Source: DSYU01 sp964437595
Lineage (GTDB): Bacteria; Chloroflexota; Anaerolineae; Anaerolineales; Anaerolineaceae
Direction of reading: 5' to 3'
Length of the DNA: 64,000 nt
Assembly (NCBI GenBank): GCA_964437595.1
Contig: CAYTHO010000020.1
Span: 6,430 to 70,429, forward strand
Part shown: positions 17,339 through 27,364 of the stretch, in pieces
How positions within the stretch are numbered: the first letter of the stretch is position 1
Layout of the letters: every line of letters begins with the position of its first letter
The notes under the pieces: generated by a model
Seen by the model: the letters and a program-made list of their open reading frames with translations, nothing else
What the model was told of the DNA's origin: nothing
Database searches by the model: none
Position numbers and translations under genes: made by a program

Positions 17339-18037
17339 GTGATAAGCGAAGCGCACCGGCAGGGTGTGCATGGTGGGTCGAAAAACTTTAATATTACCGG
17401 GAGATATAACCCCGACATTATTCCATGGTATCAAAGGATTCTGAAGGATTTATATAAAGACGAGGCGATGCAGAATAAACAAACCTGGCTCGATGTTGGC
17501 TGCGGTCACGGTGAGTTCATCGAGGCGGTGCAAAAATACTGCCGCGAAATAAAAGTTAGGGGATCAGAACCAAATACCCACAAACAAGAATCAGCCAGAA
17601 AGCGGGGTCTGGATGTTGGCTATTTCGAAATCGATTCACACCACGAGAAGTATGATGTTGTTTCGCTTCTAAATGTATATTCTCACATCCCGAACCCACC
17701 CGTCTTTTTGCGATCATTAAAGCAGATCATAAAGCCGGGTGGGGAGCTGATCCTTGAAACCGGCGACCAGGCGGATCTTGCAGCGAGGGATCAACCGCGC
17801 CCCCTCTATCTGCCAGATCGCCTCAGCTTCCCTTCTGAGAAAATCGTGGTCGGCATTCTAGAGCAGATGGGTTTCGAGATTGTTTGTGTTCGCAAATACC
17901 CGTTTATGCGGCTGACATTCTTAACTGTTGCGAAAGAACTGGTAAAAGTATTCTTACACCAATATCAATCGCGGATCATCTACTTCTTCAAGAACCCCCG
18001 CACCGATATGTTCATCCGCGCGAGGTTAAAAGACTGA
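17339..18037 (+). CDS. Class I SAM-dependent methyltransferase, start uncertain
   Basis: Motif I is WLDVGCGHGEFIEAV, with motif SLLNVYSHIPNPPVFLRSL and KPGGELILETG further on, a typical Methyltransf_23-like core. The open frame extends back into the preceding gene (to 17162), but the homologous part begins only near RYNPDIIPWYQRIL. I placed the start at GTG 17339; GTG 17366, behind CAGGGT, is equally possible. No strong ribosome binding site decides it. It is the last gene of the plus-strand glycan operon. The composition is AT-richer than the next gene. Confidence 0.75.
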   Translation: MISEAHRQGVHGGSKNFNITGRYNPDIIPWYQRILKDLYKDEAMQNKQTWLDVGCGHGEFIEAVQKYCREIKVRGSEPNTHKQESARKRGLDVGYFEIDSHHEKYDVVSLLNVYSHIPNPPVFLRSLKQIIKPGGELILETGDQADLAARDQPRPLYLPDRLSFPSEKIVVGILEQMGFEIVCVRKYPFMRLTFLTVAKELVKVFLHQYQSRIIYFFKNPRTDMFIRARLKD

Positions 18038-18077
18038 GTCGCAGCCGCACTGCTTGGGGTAGAGAGAAATAACTGCG

Positions 18078-19583
<1,506 letters not shown>

Positions 19584-19664
19584 GGGATCTCCAGAAATGG
19601 AAATATAAACAGGTATAAATCGTATTGGCTATATTATATCCTGGAAAGCCTACTCGCTGTGCGT

Positions 19665-20132
19665 TTATTCAAACAGTATATCGTTTTGCGCATAGATATA
19701 CTCACGTAGCTTTTGTGTTTCCACCATGCGCTCGCCCGCTGGAATATCCAGTTTCTCGCTGCGGTACAAATTGTCACCCGTGTAGCGTGAAAACAGGTGC
19801 ACGTGATAGTGCCACACATCCTGGTTCCCGGCAGGTTCGTTATGCTGGCGGGTAGAAACTCCATCGCACCCGTACACGGCCTTCAGCGCCAACGCCATCG
19901 CCCGCGTCACCCGCTGGATCGCTGGAGCCAGCCGCGCGGGCAGGTCGTAGATATTCTCAAAATGCTCGTCCGGAATGATCAGCACATCTACCGGGCTGCG
20001 CCCCCATCGGTATATGCCCACAAACGCCGCCGCCCCCGCGGTGCGAGAAATAATCTCTTCCGGTTGGTTCTGCAAAATGTTACAAAAGGGGCACGCATAC
20101 CCGGCTGGCTCGTGATTGTACATGGCATCCAT
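19665..20132 (-). CDS. HIT family nucleotide-binding protein
   Basis: A 155-residue histidine-triad protein, expected to hydrolyse or transfer nucleotidyl groups (AMP-phosphoramidate or dinucleotide type). The triad is HYHVHLF near residues 107-113, inside QDVWHYHVHLFSRY. An N-terminal CPFCNIL with a second ligand pattern is the zinc-site form seen in some HIT proteins. It lies ahead of the arabinofuranosidase gene on the same strand with 81 bases between, so co-transcription is possible but unproven. Confidence 0.9.
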   Translation of the reverse strand: MDAMYNHEPAGYACPFCNILQNQPEEIISRTAGAAAFVGIYRWGRSPVDVLIIPDEHFENIYDLPARLAPAIQRVTRAMALALKAVYGCDGVSTRQHNEPAGNQDVWHYHVHLFSRYTGDNLYRSEKLDIPAGERMVETQKLREYIYAQNDILFE

Positions 20133-20439
20133 TCTCCTGTAGCAATTATAGTTGGGCGCGGGTTCCCAGGGCTAAAGCCCAGGCCTAGATAACGAAGCCA
20201 GTGTTTTTGGCCAGCCGGAGACCGCCAGCACCTGTGGGTGGCCGTGGAAGTGCGCGCGGTCGCTAGAATATGAAAGCCGGCGAAGCCGAGCTGTGGATGC
20301 AGCTACTGTAACCATGCTACCCCGGCTTTGCCGGGCTTCTCTTCTCCGCTTGGCATTGGGGCTGCGCCTCGATGCGGCGTACGCCTGGGTTAGAAGAGTC
20401 GATGCTATACTTAAGCATCTATCTCATTCAAGAGGTACA
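20133..20439. other. Intergenic region with several short inverted repeats and an extended -10 promoter
   Basis: No gene is supported here. It holds GGGCT-A-AGCCC, AGCTG-N6-CAGCT and CCCGGC-TTT-GCCGGG (about 20323-20337), a cluster of GC-rich hairpins resembling REP sequences. TGCTATACT at 20403-20411 is an extended -10 box for the beta-helix gene. AGAGGT at 20431-20436 is its ribosome binding site. Upstream in-frame Met codons lie before this promoter. Confidence 0.5.
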
Positions 20440-22092
20440 ATGAAACCAGCATTCCGCAGCGCATTCCTTCTCCTCTTATTTTTGCTGTTTTGTTCTCTGC
20501 CCGGTTCCAGCGCCGCTTTCAGTTCTCCCCAATACCTTCTGGCCTCGACCGCCGCCTGCGCGCCCCTGCCGCCCGCCTCCGGCTCGACGCGGACGGTTTC
20601 CACCGTCCAGCAGTTAGAGCAGGCTGTCAACGGCGCGGCGTCCAATTCCACCATCCTCATCGCCGATGGCACCTATAACCTCAACGGCGTTTACCTGCGC
20701 GTCGATACGCCTGGCCTGACCCTGCGATCCGTCTCCGGCAACCGCGATGCTGTCATCCTGAATGGTAATTACCGGACGGAAGAAATTCTAAATATTTCCG
20801 CCTCAAACGTTACCATCGCCGACCTCACCCTGCGCGAAGCCTACTATCATCCCATTCACGTGGTGAGCACCGAAAGCGCCGATACCCTCAATACCCTCAT
20901 TTATAACGTCCACATCATCGACCCCGGCGAACAGGCCATCAAGGTCAACCCCTATACCGGCAGCAACGCCCAGCATTTTATCGATAACGGCATGATCGCC
21001 TGCTCGCACATTGAGCTGACCGCCGCGGGCCGAAGTCATATTCGCAATGACTGTTACACCGGTGGCATTGATATCCACCAGGCGCGCGGTTGGGTCATCC
21101 GTGACAACACCATCGAGGGCTTCTGGTGCCCGAGCGGCCTCTCCGAACACGCCATTCATATGTGGCGCAGCTGCCGCGATACCACCGTCGAGCGTAATCT
21201 GCTTCGCGACAATGCCCGCGGGGTCGGGTTTGGCATGGCCACCAGCGGCAGCGGCATCCGCACCTATCCCGATGACCCTTGCCCATCCGCCAGCGGTTAT
21301 GTGGATGATTACGGCGGGATCATCCGCAACAACATGATCTTTGCGCAGGATGCCGGCCTGTTCGCCTCGCAGTTCGGGTTTGACTGTGGCATCTGCCTGT
21401 GGAACGCCTGCAGCGGTCGCGTGCTGCACAACACGGTCTATACCACCAATCCTGCCAGCACCTTCTCCAGCATCGAGTGGCGCTTTCCCAACACCCGCGC
21501 CGAAGTGACCAACAACCTGGTAAACGATACCATGCGCCAGCGTGATGGCGCGATCGCTACCCAGGCGGGCAACCTCACCACGGCGACCTCCGGCTGGTTC
21601 GCCAACGCCACCGCCGGTGATCTCCATATTCTGCCTTCGGCCTCGCAGGTTATCGATCATGCGGTGGCGGTTTCGGGCAGCCCGGATGATTTCGACGGCG
21701 ACACCCGCCCGGCGGGCAGCGCTGCCGATATCGGCGCGGATGAATACCGCATTCCCGCCCCACCTGCCGTTCGCGATTTGCGCGTGGTCAGCGCCGTCCC
21801 CTCCTCCGGCTCGGTCACCCTCACCCTCCGCTGGACTCCGCCCCCCGGCGCGGCGGTTGCCATGCTGCGTTCTTCCAGCGCTCCCATCACCGCATCCTCC
21901 TGGCCGTCCGCCACCCTGATTAACGGCAGCCTATCCGGCGGTACGTCCACCTATACCGTCACCCTTCCCTATACGGGTGGAACGCTCTTCTTTGCCCTCA
22001 AAACGCGCAACGCCGAGGGGATTGAATCCGGTATCTCGAACCTGGCCTTTTATCCAAACTATCCCGATTATCTTCCAGTCATCCGGCATTAA
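20440..22092 (+). CDS. Secreted parallel beta-helix protein with choice-of-anchor Q-like motif
   Basis: A 550-residue exported protein. The signal peptide MKPAFRSAFLLLLFLLF...SSAA is at 1-28. A right-handed beta-helix of the pectin-lyase or DUF1565 type follows (about 45-395), with repeated N-x-I-x-D-rungs such as ASNVTIADLTLREAYYHPIH and IRDNTIEGFWC. Then comes DFDGDTRPAGSAADIGADEY, which matches the end motif of choice-of-anchor Q proteins. A Pro-rich linker and a final fibronectin-III-like domain (about 445-545) complete it. Carbohydrate binding or cleavage at the cell surface is likely, but no lyase catalytic residues could be assigned. The start is fixed by the ribosome binding site and the signal peptide. 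Confidence 0.8.
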   Translation: MKPAFRSAFLLLLFLLFCSLPGSSAAFSSPQYLLASTAACAPLPPASGSTRTVSTVQQLEQAVNGAASNSTILIADGTYNLNGVYLRVDTPGLTLRSVSGNRDAVILNGNYRTEEILNISASNVTIADLTLREAYYHPIHVVSTESADTLNTLIYNVHIIDPGEQAIKVNPYTGSNAQHFIDNGMIACSHIELTAAGRSHIRNDCYTGGIDIHQARGWVIRDNTIEGFWCPSGLSEHAIHMWRSCRDTTVERNLLRDNARGVGFGMATSGSGIRTYPDDPCPSASGYVDDYGGIIRNNMIFAQDAGLFASQFGFDCGICLWNACSGRVLHNTVYTTNPASTFSSIEWRFPNTRAEVTNNLVNDTMRQRDGAIATQAGNLTTATSGWFANATAGDLHILPSASQVIDHAVAVSGSPDDFDGDTRPAGSAADIGADEYRIPAPPAVRDLRVVSAVPSSGSVTLTLRWTPPPGAAVAMLRSSSAPITASSWPSATLINGSLSGGTSTYTVTLPYTGGTLFFALKTRNAEGIESGISNLAFYPNYPDYLPVIRH

Positions 22093-22124
22093 GTCTTCTC
22101 GGTCCACCGCAAGGTCCATTCGCC

Positions 22125-23402
22125 ATGCCCGAAATCCCCATCCTGCCCATTCTCACTTACACCTTTGCGGTGTGGTTTGGCCTGTACCTGCTCCGCCAGC
22201 GCTTCCACAAACCGGGCATGCGTTACACAGGTTTGGGGCTGATCGCCTATGCGGTGGGCCTGGCAGTTCAGGTGCTGTTTTCGCCGCCAGCCGCCCCGCG
22301 CGGCGCCGCCTTCCTGCTGCAGGAGCGCTTTTTTGTGGCCGTTTTGCCCTTCATCTGCTGGCTGGCGGCCATCATTCACCTGTTTTCATCTACTGCTGAT
22401 CTCCGCCTGCGAGGGCAGACCCAGCCGCCCTTACAACTGCGCATGTCGCTGCGCCTGGTGCTGGTCGGCAGCATCTTCTTTGGCATGAGCCTATCCATGC
22501 TCATTTTGCCCCAGTCCTGGTTTTCTTCCAACCTGGTCGTGCTGGCCATCGGCCTGGACCTGGCGCTGCTAAGCTACGGTATCGCCGCGCTGGACGCCTA
22601 CGATGAAGGCGAAGCCCTCTCGCGCGACTTCTTCCGCTCGCTGGGCGCCTCGTTCCTGGCCGCCCTGCTGTTTGGCGGGCAGGTGGCGCTGGTGATGGCC
22701 GTCACCGGCAGCGGCGGGGCCCCCATGCTGCTGCTACTGCTGGCGCTGATTACCTCGGCGGTGGCCCTGCAGATCTTCAACGACCCCCTCCAGACCCTGT
22801 TGGACCGGGTGCTGTTCTCCGCCTGGCCCGGCCTGCGCCGCGAGCGCGCCAACCTGCGCTCGGTAGCCAGCGCCCTGCCCCGTGTGGATGAAACCCTCGA
22901 CCTCTCCAGCCTCTCCGGCGAAGAATTTGGCCGCCTCACCCGCCGCGCCCTCAGCCACATGGGCGACCTCAAGCGCCTGGCGGCCAGCCCGTTGGCGCGC
23001 CTGCCCGTGATCACCGAGCGCCTTGCCGCGCGCGGCCTGCCCGATAACACCCTCGACCGCGCCGCCGAGCTGAAAGCCCTGCTGGCCGAAAGCGTCGAGC
23101 GCCTGAAGCCGCGTGATAACGCGCGCGGCAGCGGGCGCGATAGCGGGCGCGGCGTGGAGATTGGCGGCGAGGCCTTCGGCGTCAGCGACGAATGGCGCTA
23201 TTACAACGTCCTCTACTACCCTTACGTCCTGGGATGGAAGCCCAACCGCCAGCGCCTGCCCGCCCATGCCAGCGGTGACGGCCAGCGCGAGGTCATGGAA
23301 TGGTTCCGCGCGCAGGTCCCCGAACGCACCCTGCACAACTGGCAGAACGCCGCCGCCGAACTGGTAGCAAAGGATTTACGGGAGCGTAGCGGTAAATTAT
23401 AG
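22125..23402 (+). CDS. Unrecognised membrane protein with cytoplasmic C-terminal domain
   Basis: Not recognised. The first 215 residues hold about seven hydrophobic helices, a layout like the 7TM sensor region of some kinases, but no kinase domain follows. The remaining 210 residues are soluble and Arg/Asp-rich. They include an RDNARGSGRDSGRG stretch and end in EWRYYNVLYYPYVLGWKPNR and ...VMEWFRAQVPERTLHNWQ. That aromatic block looks like a conserved domain. The gene starts 32 bases after the beta-helix gene and may share its transcript. Confidence 0.6.
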   Translation: MPEIPILPILTYTFAVWFGLYLLRQRFHKPGMRYTGLGLIAYAVGLAVQVLFSPPAAPRGAAFLLQERFFVAVLPFICWLAAIIHLFSSTADLRLRGQTQPPLQLRMSLRLVLVGSIFFGMSLSMLILPQSWFSSNLVVLAIGLDLALLSYGIAALDAYDEGEALSRDFFRSLGASFLAALLFGGQVALVMAVTGSGGAPMLLLLLALITSAVALQIFNDPLQTLLDRVLFSAWPGLRRERANLRSVASALPRVDETLDLSSLSGEEFGRLTRRALSHMGDLKRLAASPLARLPVITERLAARGLPDNTLDRAAELKALLAESVERLKPRDNARGSGRDSGRGVEIGGEAFGVSDEWRYYNVLYYPYVLGWKPNRQRLPAHASGDGQREVMEWFRAQVPERTLHNWQNAAAELVAKDLRERSGKL

Positions 23403-23405
23403 TTA

Positions 23406-23446
23406 TGTGTTATTCAAAATGAGCCTCGCTCATTTTGAATAACACA
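23406..23446. terminator. Perfect 18-bp inverted repeat behind the membrane-protein gene
   Basis: Arms 23406-23423 and 23429-23446 pair perfectly around a five-base loop (CCTCG). The stem is mostly AT. No U-tract follows immediately. It lies four bases after the stop codon and probably ends transcription or protects the 3' end. Confidence 0.6.
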
Positions 23447-23497
23447 CTCTGTTTTGGCAGGAAATGGCAGTATTTGTCATTCTCTTGGCAGTGATTT

Positions 23498-23535
23498 TTT
23501 CGTATCGTGGGTCAACATCATCTTACGATACGAAA
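23498..23535 (+). promoter_or_regulatory. 11-bp inverted repeat abutting the ribosome binding site
   Basis: TTTCGTATCGT (23498-23508) and ACGATACGAAA (23525-23535) are exact reverse complements, 16 bases apart. The right arm runs into AAAGGA, the ribosome binding site of the next gene. It may be a DNA operator or an mRNA hairpin that hides the site. Confidence 0.55.
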
Positions 23536-23547
23536 GGATCTCAAGCA

Positions 23548-24015
23548 ATGGCAACCAATGTTCGCATTCAAGAAACACCGTCTCTCGTCCTCGCCGACAA
23601 TGCTCCCCTGCTGCGGCGCGCCTTCACCGTAAACGCCGCGGCCTCGCTGGCCTTTGGCCTGCTGCTGATCTTCGACGCGCAGCCCATCGCCGCCTTCCTC
23701 GGCATCCAGCACATGCAGTTCTTTGGCGCCGCCAATGTTGGCGCCGCCTCCATCATTCTGGACTTTGGCATCGTGGCAGTCGCCTTCGCCGCCTGGGTGG
23801 GCTACCTTGCCACCCGCCGTCCCATCTCGCGCTCCGCCGCCATCTCCGTCCTGGCGCTGGACTCCTTTATGGTCGCCGACCTCGCCCTCCTGCTCCTCAG
23901 CGGCGCGCTGCCCTTAACCACCGCTGGTTTGTGGTCCATACTGGCCGTCACCGACATTACCCTGGCCCTCGCCATCTGGGAATACTTCGGCATCCGCCGC
24001 ATGAGCAGTAAGTAA
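23548..24015 (+). CDS. Small four-helix membrane protein, unrecognised
   Basis: A 155-residue protein with about four hydrophobic helices (residues 25-45, 53-75, 85-105 and 115-140) and short polar ends. No catalytic motif is seen. The ATG at 23548 is chosen because AAAGGA lies ten bases upstream; an in-frame ATG at 23464 lacks one. A hairpin-forming repeat precedes it and a strong hairpin follows it, so it appears to be its own unit. Confidence 0.65.
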   Translation: MATNVRIQETPSLVLADNAPLLRRAFTVNAAASLAFGLLLIFDAQPIAAFLGIQHMQFFGAANVGAASIILDFGIVAVAFAAWVGYLATRRPISRSAAISVLALDSFMVADLALLLLSGALPLTTAGLWSILAVTDITLALAIWEYFGIRRMSSK

Positions 24016-24057
24016 AAAAAGTGGGTGGTGCAAAAGTGAAACTTTTACACCACCCAC
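24014..24057 (-). terminator. 17-bp hairpin with a T7 tract on the minus strand
   Basis: Arms 24021-24037 and 24041-24057 pair with one C/A mismatch around GAA. On the minus strand the stem is followed by seven T bases (24014-24020), a textbook intrinsic terminator for antisense transcription. On the plus strand it would have only CACTTC after the stem. Confidence 0.6.
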
Positions 24058-24107
24058 CACTTCAAGCCCAATGGAAAAGACGCACGAGTTTACATTCTTT
24101 AGCAGGC

Positions 24108-24131
24108 ACCCCTTCCCGCACCGGGAAGGGG
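24108..24131. repeat. REP-like palindrome CCCCTTCCCG/CGGGAAGGGG
   Basis: A ten-base inverted repeat around CAC, GC-rich, related to the tandem hairpins at 3178-3222. It sits upstream of the ABC-2 operon promoter; TATAAT is at 24192-24197 without a clear -35. Confidence 0.45.
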
Positions 24132-24255
24132 TCGGGGGTTAGGTCTTCTTTCTCCACAGATTCTCCCCGTATCCTTCCTCCAATCCCGGGCTATAATAAG
24201 TTCCTGTTGAATAAAACGTACGCCCTGTGCGTAATTAATCAGAGGAACTATTACC

Positions 24256-25068
24256 ATGAACATCGACTCTACGCGCTTCGACGCGGCAAGCAATGGATTG
24301 CAGCCCCTTATCGAAGCCGACCACCTGGTCAAGAAATTCGGCGAAAAATCGGCTGTTGCTGATGTCTCCTTCTCCGTTCGCGGTGGTGAAATCTTTGGCT
24401 TCCTGGGCCCCAACGGCGCGGGCAAAACCACCACGATCAAAATGATCGTGGGCCTGCTCAAGCCTACTTCTGGCACCGCCCGCATCGCCGGGTACGATGT
24501 GCAGACCCAACCCCTGCTGGCCAAGGCTTCCAGCGGGTTTGTCCCCGATGAGCCGCACCTGTACAGTAAGCTCACCGCTCGCGAACTGCTGCGCTTTGTC
24601 GGCGACCTGTACGAACTGTCGCCCGAGCTAGTCGAGCGGCGCACCGAGGAACTGCTGCGCCTGTTCGACCTGGCCGATGCGGGCGATAACCTGGTGGACT
24701 CCTTCAGCCACGGTATGCAGCAGAAAACTTCTCTTGCTGCCGCCCTGCTCCACGACCCCAAGGTCCTCATCCTCGACGAGCCCACCGTGGGGCTCGATCC
24801 CAAGTCGGCCCGCATGATTAAAGATATCCTGCGTCAGATCGCCTCGCGCGGCTCGGCGGTGATGCTCTCTACCCACATCCTGGAAATCGCCGAGCGTATG
24901 TGTGACCGCATCGCCATCATCAATAAGGGCCAGGTCATTGCTATGGGCACCCTGGAAGAGCTGCGCGCTTCTGCCAGTACCGGAACGAACGGTGGCAGTC
25001 TGGAAGACATCTTCCTCGAACTCACCGGCGGCGCGGAGGACGCCGAGATCGCTGAGGTGCTCAAATGA
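24256..25068 (+). CDS. ABC-2 type transporter ATP-binding protein
   Basis: A 270-residue ATPase subunit. It has Walker A GPNGAGKTTT near residue 52, a signature-like FSHGMQQKTSL near 149 (LSGGQ replaced by FSHGM, usual in ABC-2 ATPases) and Walker B VLILDEPTVGLDP near 172 with the catalytic Glu. The switch His is in STHILEIAERMCD. AGAGGA precedes the ATG. It overlaps the permease gene by ATGA, so the two form one exporter. Substrate unknown. Confidence 0.93.
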   Translation: MNIDSTRFDAASNGLQPLIEADHLVKKFGEKSAVADVSFSVRGGEIFGFLGPNGAGKTTTIKMIVGLLKPTSGTARIAGYDVQTQPLLAKASSGFVPDEPHLYSKLTARELLRFVGDLYELSPELVERRTEELLRLFDLADAGDNLVDSFSHGMQQKTSLAAALLHDPKVLILDEPTVGLDPKSARMIKDILRQIASRGSAVMLSTHILEIAERMCDRIAIINKGQVIAMGTLEELRASASTGTNGGSLEDIFLELTGGAEDAEIAEVLK

Positions 25069-26888
25069 GCCTCTCCGAATCGCTCCTCCAATCCCAGCCG
25101 AACAAGTTCGGGCTGTGGCCTTCGGTTTGGAAGCTGCTGCGCCTGCGCGCACGCATTATGTGGAATAATTTTAAGCGTGCCAAGCTGGCCAGTAAAATTG
25201 GCACCATTTTCATCCTGTTGCTGATTTTGGGCGGTATGGTGTTCTTGTTTTGGGTCTCCAGTATGCTGCTGCGCTTTATCGAGTCGCCAGAACTGGCCCA
25301 GTACATTGACGCGGCATCCTTCCTGGATGCCATACCCACCATGGTGCTCACCATGGCATTCTTCCTGATGATCATGACCAACTTCGGCGTGCTGCTCCAG
25401 TCGTTGTACCTCAGCCACGATATGGATTTTCTGGTTACTTCGCCGCTGCCCATGCGCGCGGTGTTCGTTGCCAAGCTGCTGGAAGCCATCCTGCCAACGT
25501 TTGTACTGTTTTGTGCTGCCAGCTTGCCGGTGCTGTTTGGCCTGGGCACTGCCAGTGGTTACAATCCCCTTTATTTTGGATTTCTTATTGCCATGCTGGC
25601 CCTGCTCGCGTTAGCTGCCAGTGGCATGGCATCCATCCTGGTAATGGCGGTGGTGCGTGTGGTTCCCGCCCGCCGGGTGGCCGAAGTACTGGGTTTTGTC
25701 GGCGCGATGGTTTCCATTTTGTGCGGGCAGTCCGGTAATATCGTCAACGCTATGGATATTGAAGGCGAACAGTTCGGCGCGGCGCTGGGAGCCTTTGCCA
25801 CCCTCAACACCGCCTGGTCGCCGCTGGCCTGGGCCGGGCGCGGTCTGCTGGCCATTGGGCGCGGTGATTGGCTCCCTGGTCTGGGGCTGAGCCTGATCTC
25901 GTTAGTGTTGTTTGGCGCGGTCTTTGCGGCCGCTCTATACGCGGCAGAGCAGCTTTATTACACCGGTTGGTCATCCATGCAGGGTTCGCCCCAGCGCAAG
26001 CGCTCTTCTCACTCAAAGGCTCTCTCCAAGGCGGCGCCAGCTTCGGTGGAGGCCGCTCAAGCTACCCTCAACGGTGCGTTGGCTGGCAAAGGAGAAAAGC
26101 CGCGTGTTGGATGGCTGCCAGCCCCGCTGCGCGCGATGGTGATTAAAGATGCATTACTGCTACGCCGCGATCCGCGCAATCTTTCACAGTTATTTACCCC
26201 ACTGATTATTGGTTTTGTCATGATCTTTTCGACACAGGCCGGGCGGGGTGAAGCCCGCGAGGCATTGGCCGAGGTGGGCATGGTGAACATTGAGTTTTAC
26301 TTCATGGTAGCCCTGTCCATCTTCGTGGGCTGGATGTTAATGCTCAACCTGGCTTCGCTGGCCTTCACCCGCGAGGGCAAAAGCTACTGGATGTTGAAAA
26401 GTTCACCCGTGCATCCTTGGCACCTGCTGGGCGGCAAATACATCGTCTCGTACCTCCCGGCGGTGGCCTTCAGCGTGCTGTTTCTGGTGGTTACGTTCGC
26501 CCTGCGCGGGGTCAGCTTCGCCATGCTGCCTTTCAGCATTTTGGTGGTCTTGTTCACAATTGCCGGCGCCAATGCCATCGCTCTGGCCTTTGGCGTCGCT
26601 GGCGCAAACCTCGAGTGGGACAGTCCGCAGCGCCAGCGGTTGAGTGGGGCATCTGGCTGTCTGCTGTTTATTGCGATTTCCGTTTCGGTGGTGATTTATC
26701 TGGCGTTGTTCCTTGGTCCACCCATCGCCTGGCAAATAGTCGGTGCCATCCAGGGAACTGCCAGCACTCCGCCCGTACTTTCCTATATCCTTGGCCTGCT
26801 TCTGGGTGCTACTGCTTCCCTTGCTACAACCTTCTTCGCCTTGCGCCTGTCCATCCCCCGGCTGGCGAAGATTGGCGAGCCGGGTTAG
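25065..26888 (+). CDS. ABC-2 type transporter permease, large
   Basis: A 607-residue membrane protein with about 12-14 helices in two halves, split by a polar Lys/Ser/Ala-rich region near residues 305-355. The first half contains YLSHDMDFLVTSPLPMRAVFVAKLLEA and the second SYWMLKSSPVHPWHLLGGKYIVSYLP. Both are the conserved elements of large putative ABC exporter permeases. It translates from the overlapping ATGA after the ATPase. Its length suggests that two six-helix units are fused, so one copy could serve an ATPase dimer. Confidence 0.88.
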   Translation: MSLSESLLQSQPNKFGLWPSVWKLLRLRARIMWNNFKRAKLASKIGTIFILLLILGGMVFLFWVSSMLLRFIESPELAQYIDAASFLDAIPTMVLTMAFFLMIMTNFGVLLQSLYLSHDMDFLVTSPLPMRAVFVAKLLEAILPTFVLFCAASLPVLFGLGTASGYNPLYFGFLIAMLALLALAASGMASILVMAVVRVVPARRVAEVLGFVGAMVSILCGQSGNIVNAMDIEGEQFGAALGAFATLNTAWSPLAWAGRGLLAIGRGDWLPGLGLSLISLVLFGAVFAAALYAAEQLYYTGWSSMQGSPQRKRSSHSKALSKAAPASVEAAQATLNGALAGKGEKPRVGWLPAPLRAMVIKDALLLRRDPRNLSQLFTPLIIGFVMIFSTQAGRGEAREALAEVGMVNIEFYFMVALSIFVGWMLMLNLASLAFTREGKSYWMLKSSPVHPWHLLGGKYIVSYLPAVAFSVLFLVVTFALRGVSFAMLPFSILVVLFTIAGANAIALAFGVAGANLEWDSPQRQRLSGASGCLLFIAISVSVVIYLALFLGPPIAWQIVGAIQGTASTPPVLSYILGLLLGATASLATTFFALRLSIPRLAKIGEPG

Positions 26889-26913
26889 GTCAGAAACAGA
26901 TCTCGTCTATACC

Positions 26914-26946
26914 AGGCCTCAAAGGTTTGAAAAACCTTTGAGGCCT
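26914..26946. terminator. Perfect 15-bp inverted repeat between convergent genes
   Basis: Arms 26914-26928 (AGGCCTCAAAGGTTT) and 26932-26946 pair perfectly around GAA. It lies between the ABC permease and the convergent DUF1801 gene, in the right place for a two-way terminator. TTCATTT follows on the plus strand. Confidence 0.65.
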
Positions 26947-26950
26947 TCAT

Positions 26951-27364
26951 TTATCCTCCCCACCCGCCTTTATCCACCGACCGCTGTACCAGCTCGCGCA
27001 GCACGCCCATATCCACATCGGACAGCTTATTGATATATAAACACGCCTTGCCAATTTTGTGTTTGCCTAACTTTTGCATCAGATGCGCGTCTTCTTCAAA
27101 CCTGTAGATCAAGTAAAGCGTCAGGTTCTGCTTGCGTGGCGAAAAGCCTACTTTGAACCAATCGCCCTCGCGCCCGCTCGCGTATTTGAAGTGCGTGTTG
27201 CCAAACCCGATGATGCTGTCCCCCCACATCCTCGGCGCTTCGCCGCTCACCTGTGCCATCATCTCCACAATCGCCATGCTGTCCTGGCGCTTTGTCTCAT
27301 CCGCGATCCCCTGGAGGAATGCCTCCACGCTCGCCGCGTTTGCCTTTGTTTTTAATTCGCTCAT
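26951..27364 (-). CDS. DUF1801 (YdhG/CyaY-like fold) protein
   Basis: A 137-residue cytoplasmic protein with the DUF1801 pattern: APRMWGDSIIGFGNTHFKY, SGREGDWFKVGFSPRKQNLT, then KHKIGKACLYINKLSDVD. The family has no settled biochemical function. It is translated from an ATGA overlap with the MOSC-domain gene, so the two are co-expressed under the palindrome-bearing promoter upstream. Confidence 0.88.
   Translation of the reverse strand: MSELKTKANAASVEAFLQGIADETKRQDSMAIVEMMAQVSGEAPRMWGDSIIGFGNTHFKYASGREGDWFKVGFSPRKQNLTLYLIYRFEEDAHLMQKLGKHKIGKACLYINKLSDVDMGVLRELVQRSVDKGGWGG

Noticed and set aside
20133..20439. Possible insertion-sequence remnant
   Set aside because: Several short inverted repeats but no transposase fragment and no flanking target duplication could be seen.
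20293..20439. 49-residue upstream extension of the beta-helix protein
   Set aside because: It lies before the extended -10 box and ribosome binding site, and would bury the signal peptide.
22734..23336. 200-residue minus-strand frame opposite the 7-helix protein
   Set aside because: An antisense frame in GC-rich DNA. The plus strand has membrane helices and a conserved-looking C-terminus.
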